Positions 1-8,968 of a stretch of 64,000 nt of DNA are shown here, piece by piece. The position numbers were made by a program, and so were the translations under genes. The notes beneath the pieces are model-generated. The model saw only the letters and a program-made list of their open reading frames with translations. It did not search any database and had not been told where the DNA came from. How positions within the stretch are numbered: the first letter of the stretch is position 1; the number at the start of each line of letters is the position of its first letter. Location: positions 248,001 to 312,000 of the forward strand of contig NZ_JAFVMH010000001.1 of assembly GCF_017377735.1 (NCBI RefSeq), in the 5' to 3' direction. This stretch comes from Acetobacter garciniae. Its GTDB lineage: Bacteria > Pseudomonadota > Alphaproteobacteria > Acetobacterales > Acetobacteraceae.

Positions 1-294
1 CAGGCGGTTGGGCGGCAGGTCGATGAGCGCGCCAGACACCGCCAGGTCATGCAGCAGCGTTTTCAGCGCAGCCTTGCGGCCCACGGGCAGGCCAAGGGCG
101 CGCAGGATATCCGACAGCCCCAGGGGTGTGCCCACGGAACCACCCGCCTGGCCACCCATGGGCTTACTGGGGGGATTCCCCGCCCGCATGCCTGCGGATG
201 TCGAGGGCGGCACCCCGGGCGCGTTTTCCCCGCGCAGTACGGCCAGCACGGCCGCCGCGCAGGGCGGGGCCGTTCGTTCAGCCCCGTAAGCCAT
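1..294 (-). CDS. rnr: Probable ribonuclease R, N-terminal part (cut by window edge)
   Basis: An open frame of 98 codons starts at an ATG (292-294) five bases after the topA stop and runs off the left edge. The first ~55 residues are a low-complexity, Gly/Pro-rich leader. From about residue 58 the frame reads LSDILRALGLPVGRKAALKTLL-like sequence, which resembles the winged-helix entry domain of RNase R, where an Ala/Leu-rich helix is followed by a short 'SGALI' strand. RNase R is a processive 3'-5' exoribonuclease, and topA-rnr order is common in alphaproteobacteria. The catalytic RNB domain is outside the window, so the name rests on this weak domain match plus context. Another winged-helix protein is possible. 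Confidence 0.55.
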   Translation of the reverse strand, partial: MAYGAERTAPPCAAAVLAVLRGENAPGVPPSTSAGMRAGNPPSKPMGGQAGGSVGTPLGLSDILRALGLPVGRKAALKTLLHDLAVSGALIDLPPNRL

Positions 295-299
295 GATGC

Positions 300-3131
300 T
301 CAGTCGGCTTTCTTTGTCCGCGTGGCGGCAGGCTTGGTGGCGGCGGTCTTGCGCGCCCTGGGCTTGGCCTCGCCTTCGCCCGCAGAGGTTGCGGTCGTGG
401 CTTTGGCGGCTGTCCGGCTCGCCGTCTTGGTTCCTGCCCTGGTTGTGCCTGTCTTGGCGGTACTGGTCTTGGCAGCACCCGTCTTGGCAGCACTGGTCTT
501 GCCTGTGCTGGCCTTGCCCGTGGTGGCCTTGTCGGTGGTGGTTTTGCTGGCGGCGGTCTTGGTCGTCTTGGCGGCGGCTTTTTTCTTGGGTGCCGCCTTT
601 TTCGCCCCGGCCTTGCCTTTCAGCGGCTTGCCTTTTTCCACCAGCAGGGCCACGGCCTGATCCAGCGTGACATCGTCCATATCCGTGCCACGCGGCAGGG
701 TGGCGATCATCTGGCCGTGCTGCACATAGGGGCCGAAGCGGCCCTTGCGCACCATGACCGGCTCGCTGTCCTTGGGGTGGTTGCCCAATGTGCGGATGGA
801 GGCCAGTTTCTTGGCCAGTGCGTCCACCGCGCGGTTCAGCCCCACGGTCAGGACATCGTCATCCTTGTCCAGCGATCCGTAGACCGCGCCCATTTTCACG
901 TAGGGGCCAAAGCGGCCCAGCCCGGCTTCGATCGGTTCGCCCGTTTCGGGGTGAATGCCCACAAGCCGGGGCAGGGACAGCAGCCCCACCGCCTGGTCGA
1001 GCGTAATACTCTGCCCGTCCATGCCCTTGGGCAGGGATGCGCGGCGTGGCTTGGCCTTCTTGTCGGCGGGGTCGGGTTCGCCCTGCTGCACGTAAAGCCC
1101 CCACGGCCCCTGGCGGACGGTAATGTCCTCCCCCGTTTCGGGGTGCTGGCCCAAAAGCCGCATGCCGTCCTTGAGCGTGCCGCCGTTTTCGCCATCTTCC
1201 GCGCTGTCGACCGTCAGGCGGCGGGTGTACTGGCATTCGGGGTAGTTGGAACAGCCGATGAACGCGCCATACCGCCCGAGCTTGAGCCCCAGCCGCCCCG
1301 TCCCGCAGGAGGTGCAGTGCCGCGGGTCAGACCCATCCGCGCGGGGCGGGAAGAAGAACGGCCCCAGATCCTTGTCCAACGCGTTGAGCACGTCGGTAAT
1401 CGTCAGGTCCTTGGTGTCGGCCACGGCCTTGGAAAAATCCTGCCAGAAGGAGGACAGGACATCTTTCCACTGCGCCTGGCCGGCCGAAATATCGTCCAGC
1501 AGTTCTTCAAGATTGGCGGTAAAGCCGGTATCCACGTAGCGTTCGAAAAACGACACCAGGAACGCCGTGACCAGCCGCCCGCGCGCCTCGGGCACGAAGC
1601 GCCGGTTTTCAAGCTGCACGTAGCTGCGGTCCTGCAACACGGTCAGGATGGAGGCGTAGGTGGACGGGCGGCCAATGCCCAGCTCTTCCATTTTCTTGAC
1701 CAGCGACGCTTCGGAATAGCGCGGCGGCGGCTGCGTGAAGTGCTGGTCCGCCTCGACCTTTTCACGCTTCAGCGGGTCTTTCTCGGCCATGGGGGGCAGC
1801 ATGCGGCTGTCATCGTCGGCGGGCTTGTCCGTATCGTCACGCCCTTCGCGGTAGAGCTTGAGAAAGCCGTCGAACGTGATGATGGAGCCATTGGCGCGCA
1901 GCACGGTCTGGCCGGAAGGCCCGGAAATATCCACCGCCACCTGGTCCAGGGCCGCGGATTCCATCTGGCTGGCCATGGCGCGCTTCCAGATCAGTTCATA
2001 CAGGCGGCGCTGGTCGTGGTTGAGATGCCGGGCCACGGAATCGGGCGTGCGGGTAATGTCCGTCGGGCGGATGGCCTCATGCGCTTCCTGCGCGTTCTTG
2101 GCCTTGGACGTATACACACGCGGCTTTTCGGGCACGTACTGCATGCCGATCTGGCGGCCGATATGCTGGCGGATGGACTGTATGGCTTCCTGCGCCATGG
2201 TCACGCCATCGGTTCGCATATAGGTGATCAGCCCCACCGTCTCCCCCCCCAGGTCGATCCCTTCGTAAAGCTGCTGGGCGGTGCGCATGGTGCCCTGCGC
2301 ACTCATCCCCAGCTTGCGGGAGGCTTCCTGCTGCAAGGTGGAGGTGGTGAAGGGCGGCTGCGGGTTGCGCCGCACCTTGCGCCGCTCGATCGAGCGTACG
2401 CTGAGCGCTTCCGCCTCCACCGCTTTTTTCGCAGCTTCCGCCAGTTCCGCGTTGCCCAGGTCGAACTGGTCCAGCTTCCTGCCCGCCAGATGGGTCAGCC
2501 GGGCGGTGAAGGGCGCGTTGGTGGGGGTCAGCAGGGAAGCGGTGATGCTCCAGTATTCGCGCGGCTTGAACACCTCGATCTCGGCTTCGCGCTCGCAGAT
2601 CAGCCGCAGCGCGACGGACTGCACGCGCCCGGCACTGCGCGATCCGGGCAGCTTGCGCCACAGTACGGGGGAAAGCGTGAACCCCACCAGGTAATCCAGC
2701 GCGCGGCGGGCCAGATATGCCTCGATCAGCGGAAAATCCAGTTCGCGCGGGTGGTCCATCGCGTAGCGGATCGCGCTTTTGGTAATTTCGTTGAACGTCA
2801 CGCGCTGGACATCCACGCCTTTAAGGGCGTTGCGTTCCTCCAGCATGGCGCGGACATGCCACGAAATGGCTTCGCCCTCACGGTCCGGGTCGGTGGCGAG
2901 ATAGAGATGACGCGCGCCCTTGAGCGCCTTGATGATCGCGCTCACCTGCCGGGTGCCGCGTTCGTCCGACTGCCAGGACATGGCAAAGCCTTCGTCCGGC
3001 CGCACCGATCCGTCCTTGGGCGGCAGGTCGCGCACATGGCCGAACGACGCCAGCACCGTATATCCATCGCCCAGATATTTGTTGATCGTTTTCGCCTTGG
3101 CTGGCGACTCGACCACAACAACGTCAGTCAT
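300..3131 (-). CDS. topA: DNA topoisomerase I (type IA)
   Basis: 943-residue enzyme that relaxes negatively supercoiled DNA by cutting and rejoining one strand. The Toprim domain begins at residue 4 (VVVESPAKAKTINKYLG), with the acidic metal motif DPDREGE at residues 81-87. The catalytic tyrosine is Tyr304 in GLITYMRTDG. A four-cysteine zinc finger follows (CTSCG...CSNYPEC), then further topoisomerase C-terminal repeats with the pattern GRFGPYV. The last ~105 residues are a Lys/Ala/Thr-rich basic tail, typical of alphaproteobacterial TopA. I chose ATG 3131 because GGAG lies just upstream and the Toprim domain starts at once; the frame stays open a further 25 codons upstream. It lies 43 bp after dprA and 5 bp before the probable rnr, so these are probably cotranscribed. 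Confidence 0.97.
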   Translation of the reverse strand: MTDVVVVESPAKAKTINKYLGDGYTVLASFGHVRDLPPKDGSVRPDEGFAMSWQSDERGTRQVSAIIKALKGARHLYLATDPDREGEAISWHVRAMLEERNALKGVDVQRVTFNEITKSAIRYAMDHPRELDFPLIEAYLARRALDYLVGFTLSPVLWRKLPGSRSAGRVQSVALRLICEREAEIEVFKPREYWSITASLLTPTNAPFTARLTHLAGRKLDQFDLGNAELAEAAKKAVEAEALSVRSIERRKVRRNPQPPFTTSTLQQEASRKLGMSAQGTMRTAQQLYEGIDLGGETVGLITYMRTDGVTMAQEAIQSIRQHIGRQIGMQYVPEKPRVYTSKAKNAQEAHEAIRPTDITRTPDSVARHLNHDQRRLYELIWKRAMASQMESAALDQVAVDISGPSGQTVLRANGSIITFDGFLKLYREGRDDTDKPADDDSRMLPPMAEKDPLKREKVEADQHFTQPPPRYSEASLVKKMEELGIGRPSTYASILTVLQDRSYVQLENRRFVPEARGRLVTAFLVSFFERYVDTGFTANLEELLDDISAGQAQWKDVLSSFWQDFSKAVADTKDLTITDVLNALDKDLGPFFFPPRADGSDPRHCTSCGTGRLGLKLGRYGAFIGCSNYPECQYTRRLTVDSAEDGENGGTLKDGMRLLGQHPETGEDITVRQGPWGLYVQQGEPDPADKKAKPRRASLPKGMDGQSITLDQAVGLLSLPRLVGIHPETGEPIEAGLGRFGPYVKMGAVYGSLDKDDDVLTVGLNRAVDALAKKLASIRTLGNHPKDSEPVMVRKGRFGPYVQHGQMIATLPRGTDMDDVTLDQAVALLVEKGKPLKGKAGAKKAAPKKKAAAKTTKTAASKTTTDKATTGKASTGKTSAAKTGAAKTSTAKTGTTRAGTKTASRTAAKATTATSAGEGEAKPRARKTAATKPAATRTKKAD

Positions 3132-3174
3132 ACTCACTCCGACCTGCCCGGAGGCAGCGCACTTATCTACTCGT

Positions 3175-4509
3175 TTACGCCCGCTCGTCCGCCTGTGTGC
3201 CGGCAAGGCCTACCCGGCCGTCCGGATAGGTAATGACGCGGCCCGAAAGCTCAAGTTCGGTGAGCGCGATCAGAACGGCAGAAACCGAGAACTGGCAGCG
3301 CCTTACCAGATCGTCAACAGCTATGGGCGTAATGGAGAGAAGATCGAGCACGCAACTCTGCCGCCCGGAAGGCGAAATCGGGCCCGAAACAGGGGTGGCG
3401 GAGGGGACCTGCGCCGCACGTGCTGCCTTCTTGCCGTGTTCGGGCGTGGCCCCTGCGGCGGGTTCGGCATCGGCGGGCACGAACAGGTCTGGCATGCCTG
3501 GTGTGTGTCCCGCGCGGACAGGCCGGGCGGTGTCGGGGGCGGATGCAGCGGCGATGGCAGTCGGCGGGACGGCGATTGCGCTGGAGGGCGCAACGGAAGA
3601 CGGGGGAGGGGACAAGGTGGTTGTGCCTGTGGGCGAGGCGCCCGCCGTGCCGGTGCGGATGTCGAGCGGGGGCAGGTGCTGCACGATATCGGCTGCGATT
3701 TCGGTCAGCACCGCGCCCTTGCGCAGCAGGTCGTTACTGCCCCGGCAGCGCGGGTCCAGGGGCGAGCCGGGCACGGCAAAAACTTCGCGCCCGTAATCGG
3801 CGGCCATGCGGGCGGTGATCAGCGTGCCCGAATGCAGGGCGGCTTCCACCACCACGCAGCCGAGCGTCAGCCCTGCGATAAGGCGGTTGCGGCGCGGGAA
3901 ATGGCGGCCCAGCGGGGTGGTGCCCAAGGGGGCCTCGGTCACGACAGCGCCCTGTTCGGCAATGCGGGCCTGCAAGCCCGTATTTTCAGGCGGGTAGGGG
4001 CAGTCCAGCCCACCGGCTATGGCGGCGATTGTCAGCCCCTGGCGAAACAGCGCACCCCGATGGGCCGCCGAATCAATACCCCGCGCAAGGCCGGATACCA
4101 CCACCAGCCCCGCAGCCGCCAGTTCGGCGGCCAGGCTTTCGGCCAGCCGCAAGCCGGGGGCGGAGGCATTGCGCGCCCCCACAAGGGCTATGGCGGGCTG
4201 GCCCAGGCAGGCGATGTCACCCAGCACGCTCAGCACCGGGGGTGCGTCCGGCACCTGGGATAAAAGCGCGGGATAGGCGGGGTCCAGCAGGGTGAGAATA
4301 TGCCCGCCCAGCTTGAACGTGGCCTCTATTTCACGCGCGATGGCATCGGGTGGGGGAATGATGACAGGGCGCCGGCCCCGTGCGGCAAGCCCGGGCAGGG
4401 CGTCGAGCGCTGCCTGGGCCGAGCCATGCTGGGCTACCAGCCGCCGCCAGCTTCGCGGGCCGATCTGTTCGGTTCGGGCCAGACGCAGGCAGGCGGCAAG
4501 GCTGTTCAT
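3175..4509 (-). CDS. dprA: DNA-processing protein DprA (Smf)
   Basis: 444-residue protein. DprA binds incoming single-stranded DNA during transformation and loads RecA. An N-terminal helix-hairpin-helix-like region (LRLARTEQIGPRSWRRL) precedes the Rossmann-like DprA core. The core carries IALVGARNAS, VVSGLARGIDSAAHRGAL and the conserved SGTLITARMAADYGREVFAVPGS block. A Pro/Ala-rich linker of about 90 residues joins it to a C-terminal winged helix (VDDLVRRCQFSVSAVLIALT). The start is uncertain: ATG 4509 gives the family-typical N-terminus, while an in-frame GTG at 4578 would add 23 residues. The gene sits between plsY and topA on the minus strand, and comEC, the other transformation gene, lies 4.5 kb away. 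Confidence 0.93.
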   Translation of the reverse strand: MNSLAACLRLARTEQIGPRSWRRLVAQHGSAQAALDALPGLAARGRRPVIIPPPDAIAREIEATFKLGGHILTLLDPAYPALLSQVPDAPPVLSVLGDIACLGQPAIALVGARNASAPGLRLAESLAAELAAAGLVVVSGLARGIDSAAHRGALFRQGLTIAAIAGGLDCPYPPENTGLQARIAEQGAVVTEAPLGTTPLGRHFPRRNRLIAGLTLGCVVVEAALHSGTLITARMAADYGREVFAVPGSPLDPRCRGSNDLLRKGAVLTEIAADIVQHLPPLDIRTGTAGASPTGTTTLSPPPSSVAPSSAIAVPPTAIAAASAPDTARPVRAGHTPGMPDLFVPADAEPAAGATPEHGKKAARAAQVPSATPVSGPISPSGRQSCVLDLLSITPIAVDDLVRRCQFSVSAVLIALTELELSGRVITYPDGRVGLAGTQADERA

Positions 4510-4662
4510 GTCGATGCTCGGGAAACCAGCCTTACGCCCGGCCCCCGTTGCCGGGCTGGATTGCAGCCCGGGGTCCACCCCAAATTGCGCCCGGGATTCC
4601 GCAAGGGCCCTGCTTCAGGCCCGTAACCAGGTCCTGGCCTTGATGAGGGGCCAGGCCGTGTC

Positions 4663-5307
4663 CTAGCGTTTTTTCTCACCGACCCTGGGTTCCGTGCCGC
4701 TGAGGATACGGCCGATGTTTTCATGGTGGCGGGCCAGCACCAGCAGGCTGATCAGCACTGTGGCCAGCGGCTTGGGCGATGTCTGGAAGGAAAAGCCATA
4801 CAGCGCCAGGATGACGACAGGCATTGCGATAAAGGCCGACAGCGCTCCGGCGGATGAAATACGCGTCAGCCGCGCAACCCCAAGCCAGACGGCGCAGCCC
4901 GCAAGCCCGGTCAGGGGCGAGAGGGCAAGCATGACCCCAAGCCCGGTGGCAACGCCCTTCCCACCCCGAAAGCCCAGGAAGATCGGGTAGCAATGGCCGA
5001 TCACGGCGGCAATGGCGGCAACCGTGCTCGTATAGTCAGAAAAATCGGGCGGGGTCATGATCCAGGCCGTGACCACGGCCAGCATGCCCTTGGCGGCATC
5101 CAGGGCCAGGGTGGCGGCTGCCAGATCCTTGCGGCCGGTGCGCAGCACGTTGGTCGCACCGATATTGCCCGAACCGATCTTGCGCAGATCACCTGCCCCC
5201 GCAAGGTTGGTCAGCAGCAGGCCGAAGGGCACGCTGCCCAGCACGTAACCCAGGAAGGCCATGGCCGCGATCAGCCACAGGGCGTAGGTGGGCAGTGCGT
5301 CGGTCAT
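4663..5307 (-). CDS. plsY: Glycerol-3-phosphate acyltransferase PlsY
   Basis: 214-residue polytopic inner-membrane enzyme that transfers an acyl group from acyl-phosphate to sn-glycerol-3-phosphate, the first step of phospholipid synthesis. The three conserved loops are visible: GSVPFGLLL with GDLRKIGSGNIGATNVLR, then HCYPIFLGFRGGKGVATGLG, and a late ARHHENIGRIL. The ATG (5305-5307) overlaps the upstream pyrC-like stop as ATGA, and GGGGAA lies seven bases upstream, which fixes the start over the longer open frame. The length is normal for the family. The overlap indicates translational coupling within the gltX-pyrB-pyrC block. Confidence 0.96.
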   Translation of the reverse strand: MTDALPTYALWLIAAMAFLGYVLGSVPFGLLLTNLAGAGDLRKIGSGNIGATNVLRTGRKDLAAATLALDAAKGMLAVVTAWIMTPPDFSDYTSTVAAIAAVIGHCYPIFLGFRGGKGVATGLGVMLALSPLTGLAGCAVWLGVARLTRISSAGALSAFIAMPVVILALYGFSFQTSPKPLATVLISLLVLARHHENIGRILSGTEPRVGEKKR

Positions 5308-6596
5308 GCGTTCCCCGCTTCGTAAACGCGGCGGCCCGCTTTCCAGGTGCCCAGCACGCGCCCTTCCAGCGGGCGGCGGTCGAAGGGTGTGTTCTGGGCC
5401 CGGCCGGGCAGTTCCCCGGCACGGACAAGCCAGCTTTGTTCGGGTGCGAACAGGCACAGATCGGCCGCCGCCCCCTGTGCGAGCGTGCCCGCCGCAGCCC
5501 CCAGCAGGGCCGCCGGGCGGTGCGTAAGCAGCCCGATGGCGCGCGACAGGTCCAGTGTTGCGTCATGCACGCGTGCCAGGGTCACGCCCAGCAGGGTGAC
5601 CATGCCCGTGCCACCCGTTGCGGCCTGGGCGAAGGGCAGGCGCTTGTCATCCGCATCGCGCGGGAGATGGTCCGATGCAATGGCGTCTATCGTGCCGTCG
5701 GCCAGGGCGGCGCAGACGGCCAGGCGGTCGTCCTCGCTGCGCAGGGGGGGCGAGAACTTGGCATAGGTCCTGAAATCGCCAATGGCGTTTTCGTTCAGGT
5801 CGAAATAGGGCGGCGCCGTATCGCAGGTCACACGCAGGCCCCGCGCCTTGGCCTGGCGGATCAGTTCGATCCCTTCGGCAGTGGAAACATGGGCGAAATG
5901 CAGCCGCCCGCCCGTCAGCTCCGCCAGGCGGATATCCCGCGCGATCATGATGGCTTCAGCCGCGGTGGGTATGCCAGCAAGCCCCAGCCGCGTGGCCATC
6001 GCCCCGGATGTGGCGCAACCAGACCCTGCGAGCGAGGGTTCTTCGGGATGCTGGATGACCATGGCCCCAAAACCGCTGGCGTAGGACAGGGCGAGCCGCA
6101 TCAGGCGCGCGGGGTCCACCGCGCGGTTGCCATCGGTAAAGGCCACGGCACCCGCTTCGTGCAGCATCCCGATCTCGGCCAGTTCCTTGCCTTCGCAGCC
6201 CTTGGTCAGCGCGCCATAGGGCAGGATGGTGACGGCACCTGTTTCTTCCCCGCGCACGCGCATCATGCGCACCAGGGCAGGGTTGTCTATGGCAGGCTTG
6301 CAGGTGGGCAGGGCGGCGAGCGTCGTAATTCCGCCGGCGGAAGCGGCACGCGCGGCCGACGCTATGGTTTCGCGGTATTCAAAGCCGGGTTCGCCAATTT
6401 CGACCCGCATGTCCACAAGGCCGGGGCACAGGACCGCGCCCCTGCCGTCCAGAACCTGTGCGCCTTCGGGAACGCCCTCTCCCCCCGGCTTGCCAATTCC
6501 TGCGATCACCCCGTCCTGGACCAGCAGGCTGCCGGGCTGGTCCAGCCCTGCCGACGGATCGAGCAGGCGGACATTGTCAAAAACCATGCTGTTCAT
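5304..6596 (-). CDS. pyrC: Dihydroorotase-like PyrC, metal-binding HxH motif lost
   Basis: 430-residue amidohydrolase-fold protein in class I dihydroorotase style, downstream of pyrB with an ATGA overlap (6593-6596). Where active enzymes have a D-x-H-x-H motif near residue 60, this one reads [18 protein letters not shown], so both metal-ligand histidines are replaced (Arg and Glu). Other family landmarks remain: [25 protein letters not shown] and [10 protein letters not shown]. Similar pyrB-linked proteins without HxH occur widely in alphaproteobacteria and in the PyrB-PyrC' assemblies of pseudomonads, where the partner is structural. I infer a non-catalytic or altered scaffold role, with a true PyrC elsewhere. 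A residual activity cannot be excluded from sequence. Confidence 0.88.
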   Translation of the reverse strand: MNSMVFDNVRLLDPSAGLDQPGSLLVQDGVIAGIGKPGGEGVPEGAQVLDGRGAVLCPGLVDMRVEIGEPGFEYRETIASAARAASAGGITTLAALPTCKPAIDNPALVRMMRVRGEETGAVTILPYGALTKGCEGKELAEIGMLHEAGAVAFTDGNRAVDPARLMRLALSYASGFGAMVIQHPEEPSLAGSGCATSGAMATRLGLAGIPTAAEAIMIARDIRLAELTGGRLHFAHVSTAEGIELIRQAKARGLRVTCDTAPPYFDLNENAIGDFRTYAKFSPPLRSEDDRLAVCAALADGTIDAIASDHLPRDADDKRLPFAQAATGGTGMVTLLGVTLARVHDATLDLSRAIGLLTHRPAALLGAAAGTLAQGAAADLCLFAPEQSWLVRAGELPGRAQNTPFDRRPLEGRVLGTWKAGRRVYEAGNA

Positions 6597-7534
6597 GCGC
6601 TGTGCCTGCCGCGGGTCAGGCGGTCGAGCACGGCCATGCGAACGGCCACACCCATTTCCACCTGTTCCTGAATGACGCTTTGCGTGGAATCCGCAACGCT
6701 GCTTTCTATTTCCACACCCCGGTTCATGGGGCCGGGATGCATGACCAGCGCGTTCGGCCGGGCCAGTTCCAGCCGCCTGCGGTCCAGGCCGAAAAAGCGG
6801 AAATATTCGCGCGCGCTGGGTACCAGGCCCGATGACATGCGCTCACGCTGCAGGCGCAGCATCATCACCACGTCCACCCCGCGCAGCCCTTCTTCCATGC
6901 TGTGGAAAATCTCGGCCCCCAGCCTGCCCAGCGCACCGGGCACAAGCGTTGGCGGTCCTACCAGGCGCACGTTGCTGCCCATGGTGGTCAGCAGGTGGAT
7001 ATTGGACCGTGCGACGCGCGAATGCGCGACATCGCCACAAATGGCGACACTCAGCCCCCCCAGCGTGCCAAGGTGGCGGCGGATGGTCAGCGCGTCCAGC
7101 AAAGCCTGGGTGGGGTGTTCGTGCATGCCGTCACCCGCATTGACCACGCAGGCTTCCACCTTGCGGGCCAGCAGGGCCGGGGCCCCCGACTGCGAATGCC
7201 GCACCACCAGAAGGTCCGTGCGCATGGCGTTCAGCGTGGCCGCCGTGTCCAGCAGGGTTTCGCCCTTGTTCACCGATGACTGGGCGACGGACATGTTGAT
7301 GACATCCGCCCCCAGCCGCTTGCCCGCCAGTTCGAAGGAGGTGCGCGTGCGCGTACTGTCTTCGAAGAACAGGTTGATCAGGGTGCGCCCGCGCAGCACG
7401 TCACGCGGGACCTTGCGCGAACGGTTGAGCAGGGCATAGCTCTCGGCCAGGTCCAGCAGGGGCTCGATCTGGTCCGGCGTCATGCCTTCCAGCCCGAGCA
7501 GGTGCCGGTTATGGCGTAAGAGGGCGCTAGCCAT
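6593..7534 (-). CDS. pyrB: Aspartate carbamoyltransferase catalytic subunit
   Basis: 313-residue enzyme that condenses carbamoyl phosphate with aspartate in de novo pyrimidine synthesis. The carbamoyl-phosphate loop [20 protein letters not shown] is intact, as are the Lys-containing [13 protein letters not shown], the [12 protein letters not shown] loop and the aspartate-binding LRLQRERM and [11 protein letters not shown] segments. The start ATG (7532-7534) lies inside the last codons of gltX (8-bp overlap) and its stop overlaps the pyrC-like gene. No regulatory pyrI is present, as expected for a class that pairs with a PyrC-type subunit. Confidence 0.97.
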   Translation of the reverse strand: MASALLRHNRHLLGLEGMTPDQIEPLLDLAESYALLNRSRKVPRDVLRGRTLINLFFEDSTRTRTSFELAGKRLGADVINMSVAQSSVNKGETLLDTAATLNAMRTDLLVVRHSQSGAPALLARKVEACVVNAGDGMHEHPTQALLDALTIRRHLGTLGGLSVAICGDVAHSRVARSNIHLLTTMGSNVRLVGPPTLVPGALGRLGAEIFHSMEEGLRGVDVVMMLRLQRERMSSGLVPSAREYFRFFGLDRRRLELARPNALVMHPGPMNRGVEIESSVADSTQSVIQEQVEMGVAVRMAVLDRLTRGRHSA

Positions 7535-8930
7535 GCAGCACGGCTCCTATGCGGGCCAGTGTTTCATCCCGCCCCAGCGCGTGCAGGGTCGCATCGATCC
7601 CCGGCGATGAGTTGGAGCCGGTCACAGCCGCGCGCAGAGGCTGTGCGACCTGGCCCAGCTTGTGGCCACCGTTTTCGGCAAAGCGGCGCAGGGCGGCGTC
7701 GATCTGTTCGGGCGTGAAGGGGCTGACCACCGCCAGATCCCGTGCAAGCTCGCCCAGCAGCGCGCGGCCTTCGGGGGTGAGCAGCTTTTCCGCCTTGGGG
7801 GTCATGGGCAGGGGCACGTGCCGACCAAGGAAAGCGGCGTTTTCCGTCAGTTCGACCAGCGTGCGCGCGCGCTCCTTCAACCCGGGCATGAGGGCGAGCA
7901 CGCGGGCACGGGTGGTTTCATCCACACTGACACCGTCCACGCTTTTCAGCCGTTCCATCACGTCATCGGTCAGGCGGGTATCGTCTGTCTGGCGCAGCCA
8001 CACGGCGTTGACGTGTTCGAGCTTGGCATAGTCCATGCGCGATGCCGCGCGGCCCACGCCGTCGATGTCGAACAGTCTGATCTGCTCCTCGCGCGAGAGG
8101 ATTTCGGCATCGCCATGCCCCCAGCCCAGGCGCAGCAGATAGTTGCACAGGGCTTCGGGCAGGTAGCCCTGGTCGCGGAATTCCACCACCGACTGCGCGC
8201 CGTGCCGCTTGGACAGTTTGGCGCCATCGGGGCCGTGGATCAGCGGCAGGTGGCCAAAGCGCGGCAGGTCCCAGCCCATGGCGCGATAGATCATGGCCTG
8301 GCGGAAGGTGTTGGTCAGGTGGTCGTCACCGCGGATGACGTGGGTAATGGCCATGTCATGGTCGTCCACCACCACGGCGTGCTGGTAGGTGGGTGTGCCG
8401 TCCGACCGCAGCAGGATCATGTCATCCAGTTCGGCATTGGCGACTCGTACCTCGCCCTGCACCAGGTCGTCGATCACGGTCTCGCCCTCACGCGGGGCCT
8501 TGATACGGATGGCATAGGGGGCACCTGCGGGGGCCTGCTGCGGGTCGCGGTCACGCCACATGCCGTTATAGCGGGGCGGCTTGCCGTTCTTTACGGCGTC
8601 CTCCCGCATCTGCTTGAGTTCCTCGGGCGTACAATAGCATTTGTACGCCAGCCCCTTTTCCAGCAGTTCAAGCGCGACCTCGCGGTGGCGGCCCTCCCGC
8701 GTGGACTGGAAGACAGGTTCCTCGTCCGGGGTAATGCCCATCCAGTCCAGGCCCTGAAAAATAACATCGACGGCCTGTTGGGTGGAACGTTCGCGATCGG
8801 TATCCTCGATACGCAGGAGGAACTTGCCGCCATGGTGACGGGCAAAGAGGAAATTGAACAGGGCTGCGCGGGCATTGCCAATATGCAGCAGGCCTGTCGG
8901 ACTCGGGGCGAAACGCGTGCGGATGGTCAT
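7527..8930 (-). CDS. gltX: Glutamyl-tRNA synthetase
   Basis: 467-residue class I aminoacyl-tRNA synthetase. The HIGH-like motif is near the N-terminus ([18 protein letters not shown]) and the KMSKS-like motif is [10 protein letters not shown]. An anticodon-binding C-terminal half follows. The start is set at ATG 8930, nine bases after AAGG; two upstream in-frame starts would add up to six residues. Many alphaproteobacteria carry two GltX paralogues and make Gln-tRNA indirectly via GatCAB. Which role this copy plays cannot be read here. It is the first gene of the minus-strand block and is divergent from comEC, with 38 bp between start codons. Confidence 0.96.
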   Translation of the reverse strand: MTIRTRFAPSPTGLLHIGNARAALFNFLFARHHGGKFLLRIEDTDRERSTQQAVDVIFQGLDWMGITPDEEPVFQSTREGRHREVALELLEKGLAYKCYCTPEELKQMREDAVKNGKPPRYNGMWRDRDPQQAPAGAPYAIRIKAPREGETVIDDLVQGEVRVANAELDDMILLRSDGTPTYQHAVVVDDHDMAITHVIRGDDHLTNTFRQAMIYRAMGWDLPRFGHLPLIHGPDGAKLSKRHGAQSVVEFRDQGYLPEALCNYLLRLGWGHGDAEILSREEQIRLFDIDGVGRAASRMDYAKLEHVNAVWLRQTDDTRLTDDVMERLKSVDGVSVDETTRARVLALMPGLKERARTLVELTENAAFLGRHVPLPMTPKAEKLLTPEGRALLGELARDLAVVSPFTPEQIDAALRRFAENGGHKLGQVAQPLRAAVTGSNSSPGIDATLHALGRDETLARIGAVLHG

Positions 8931-8968
8931 GGGGCGCATCCTTATCACGCGCGGCCGCGCGGAGCCAT

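Noticed and set aside
717-3233. 838-codon open frame antisense to topA
   Set aside because: It mirrors topA codon positions in GC-rich DNA, has no domain and no ribosome site; topA has all its motifs on the other strand.
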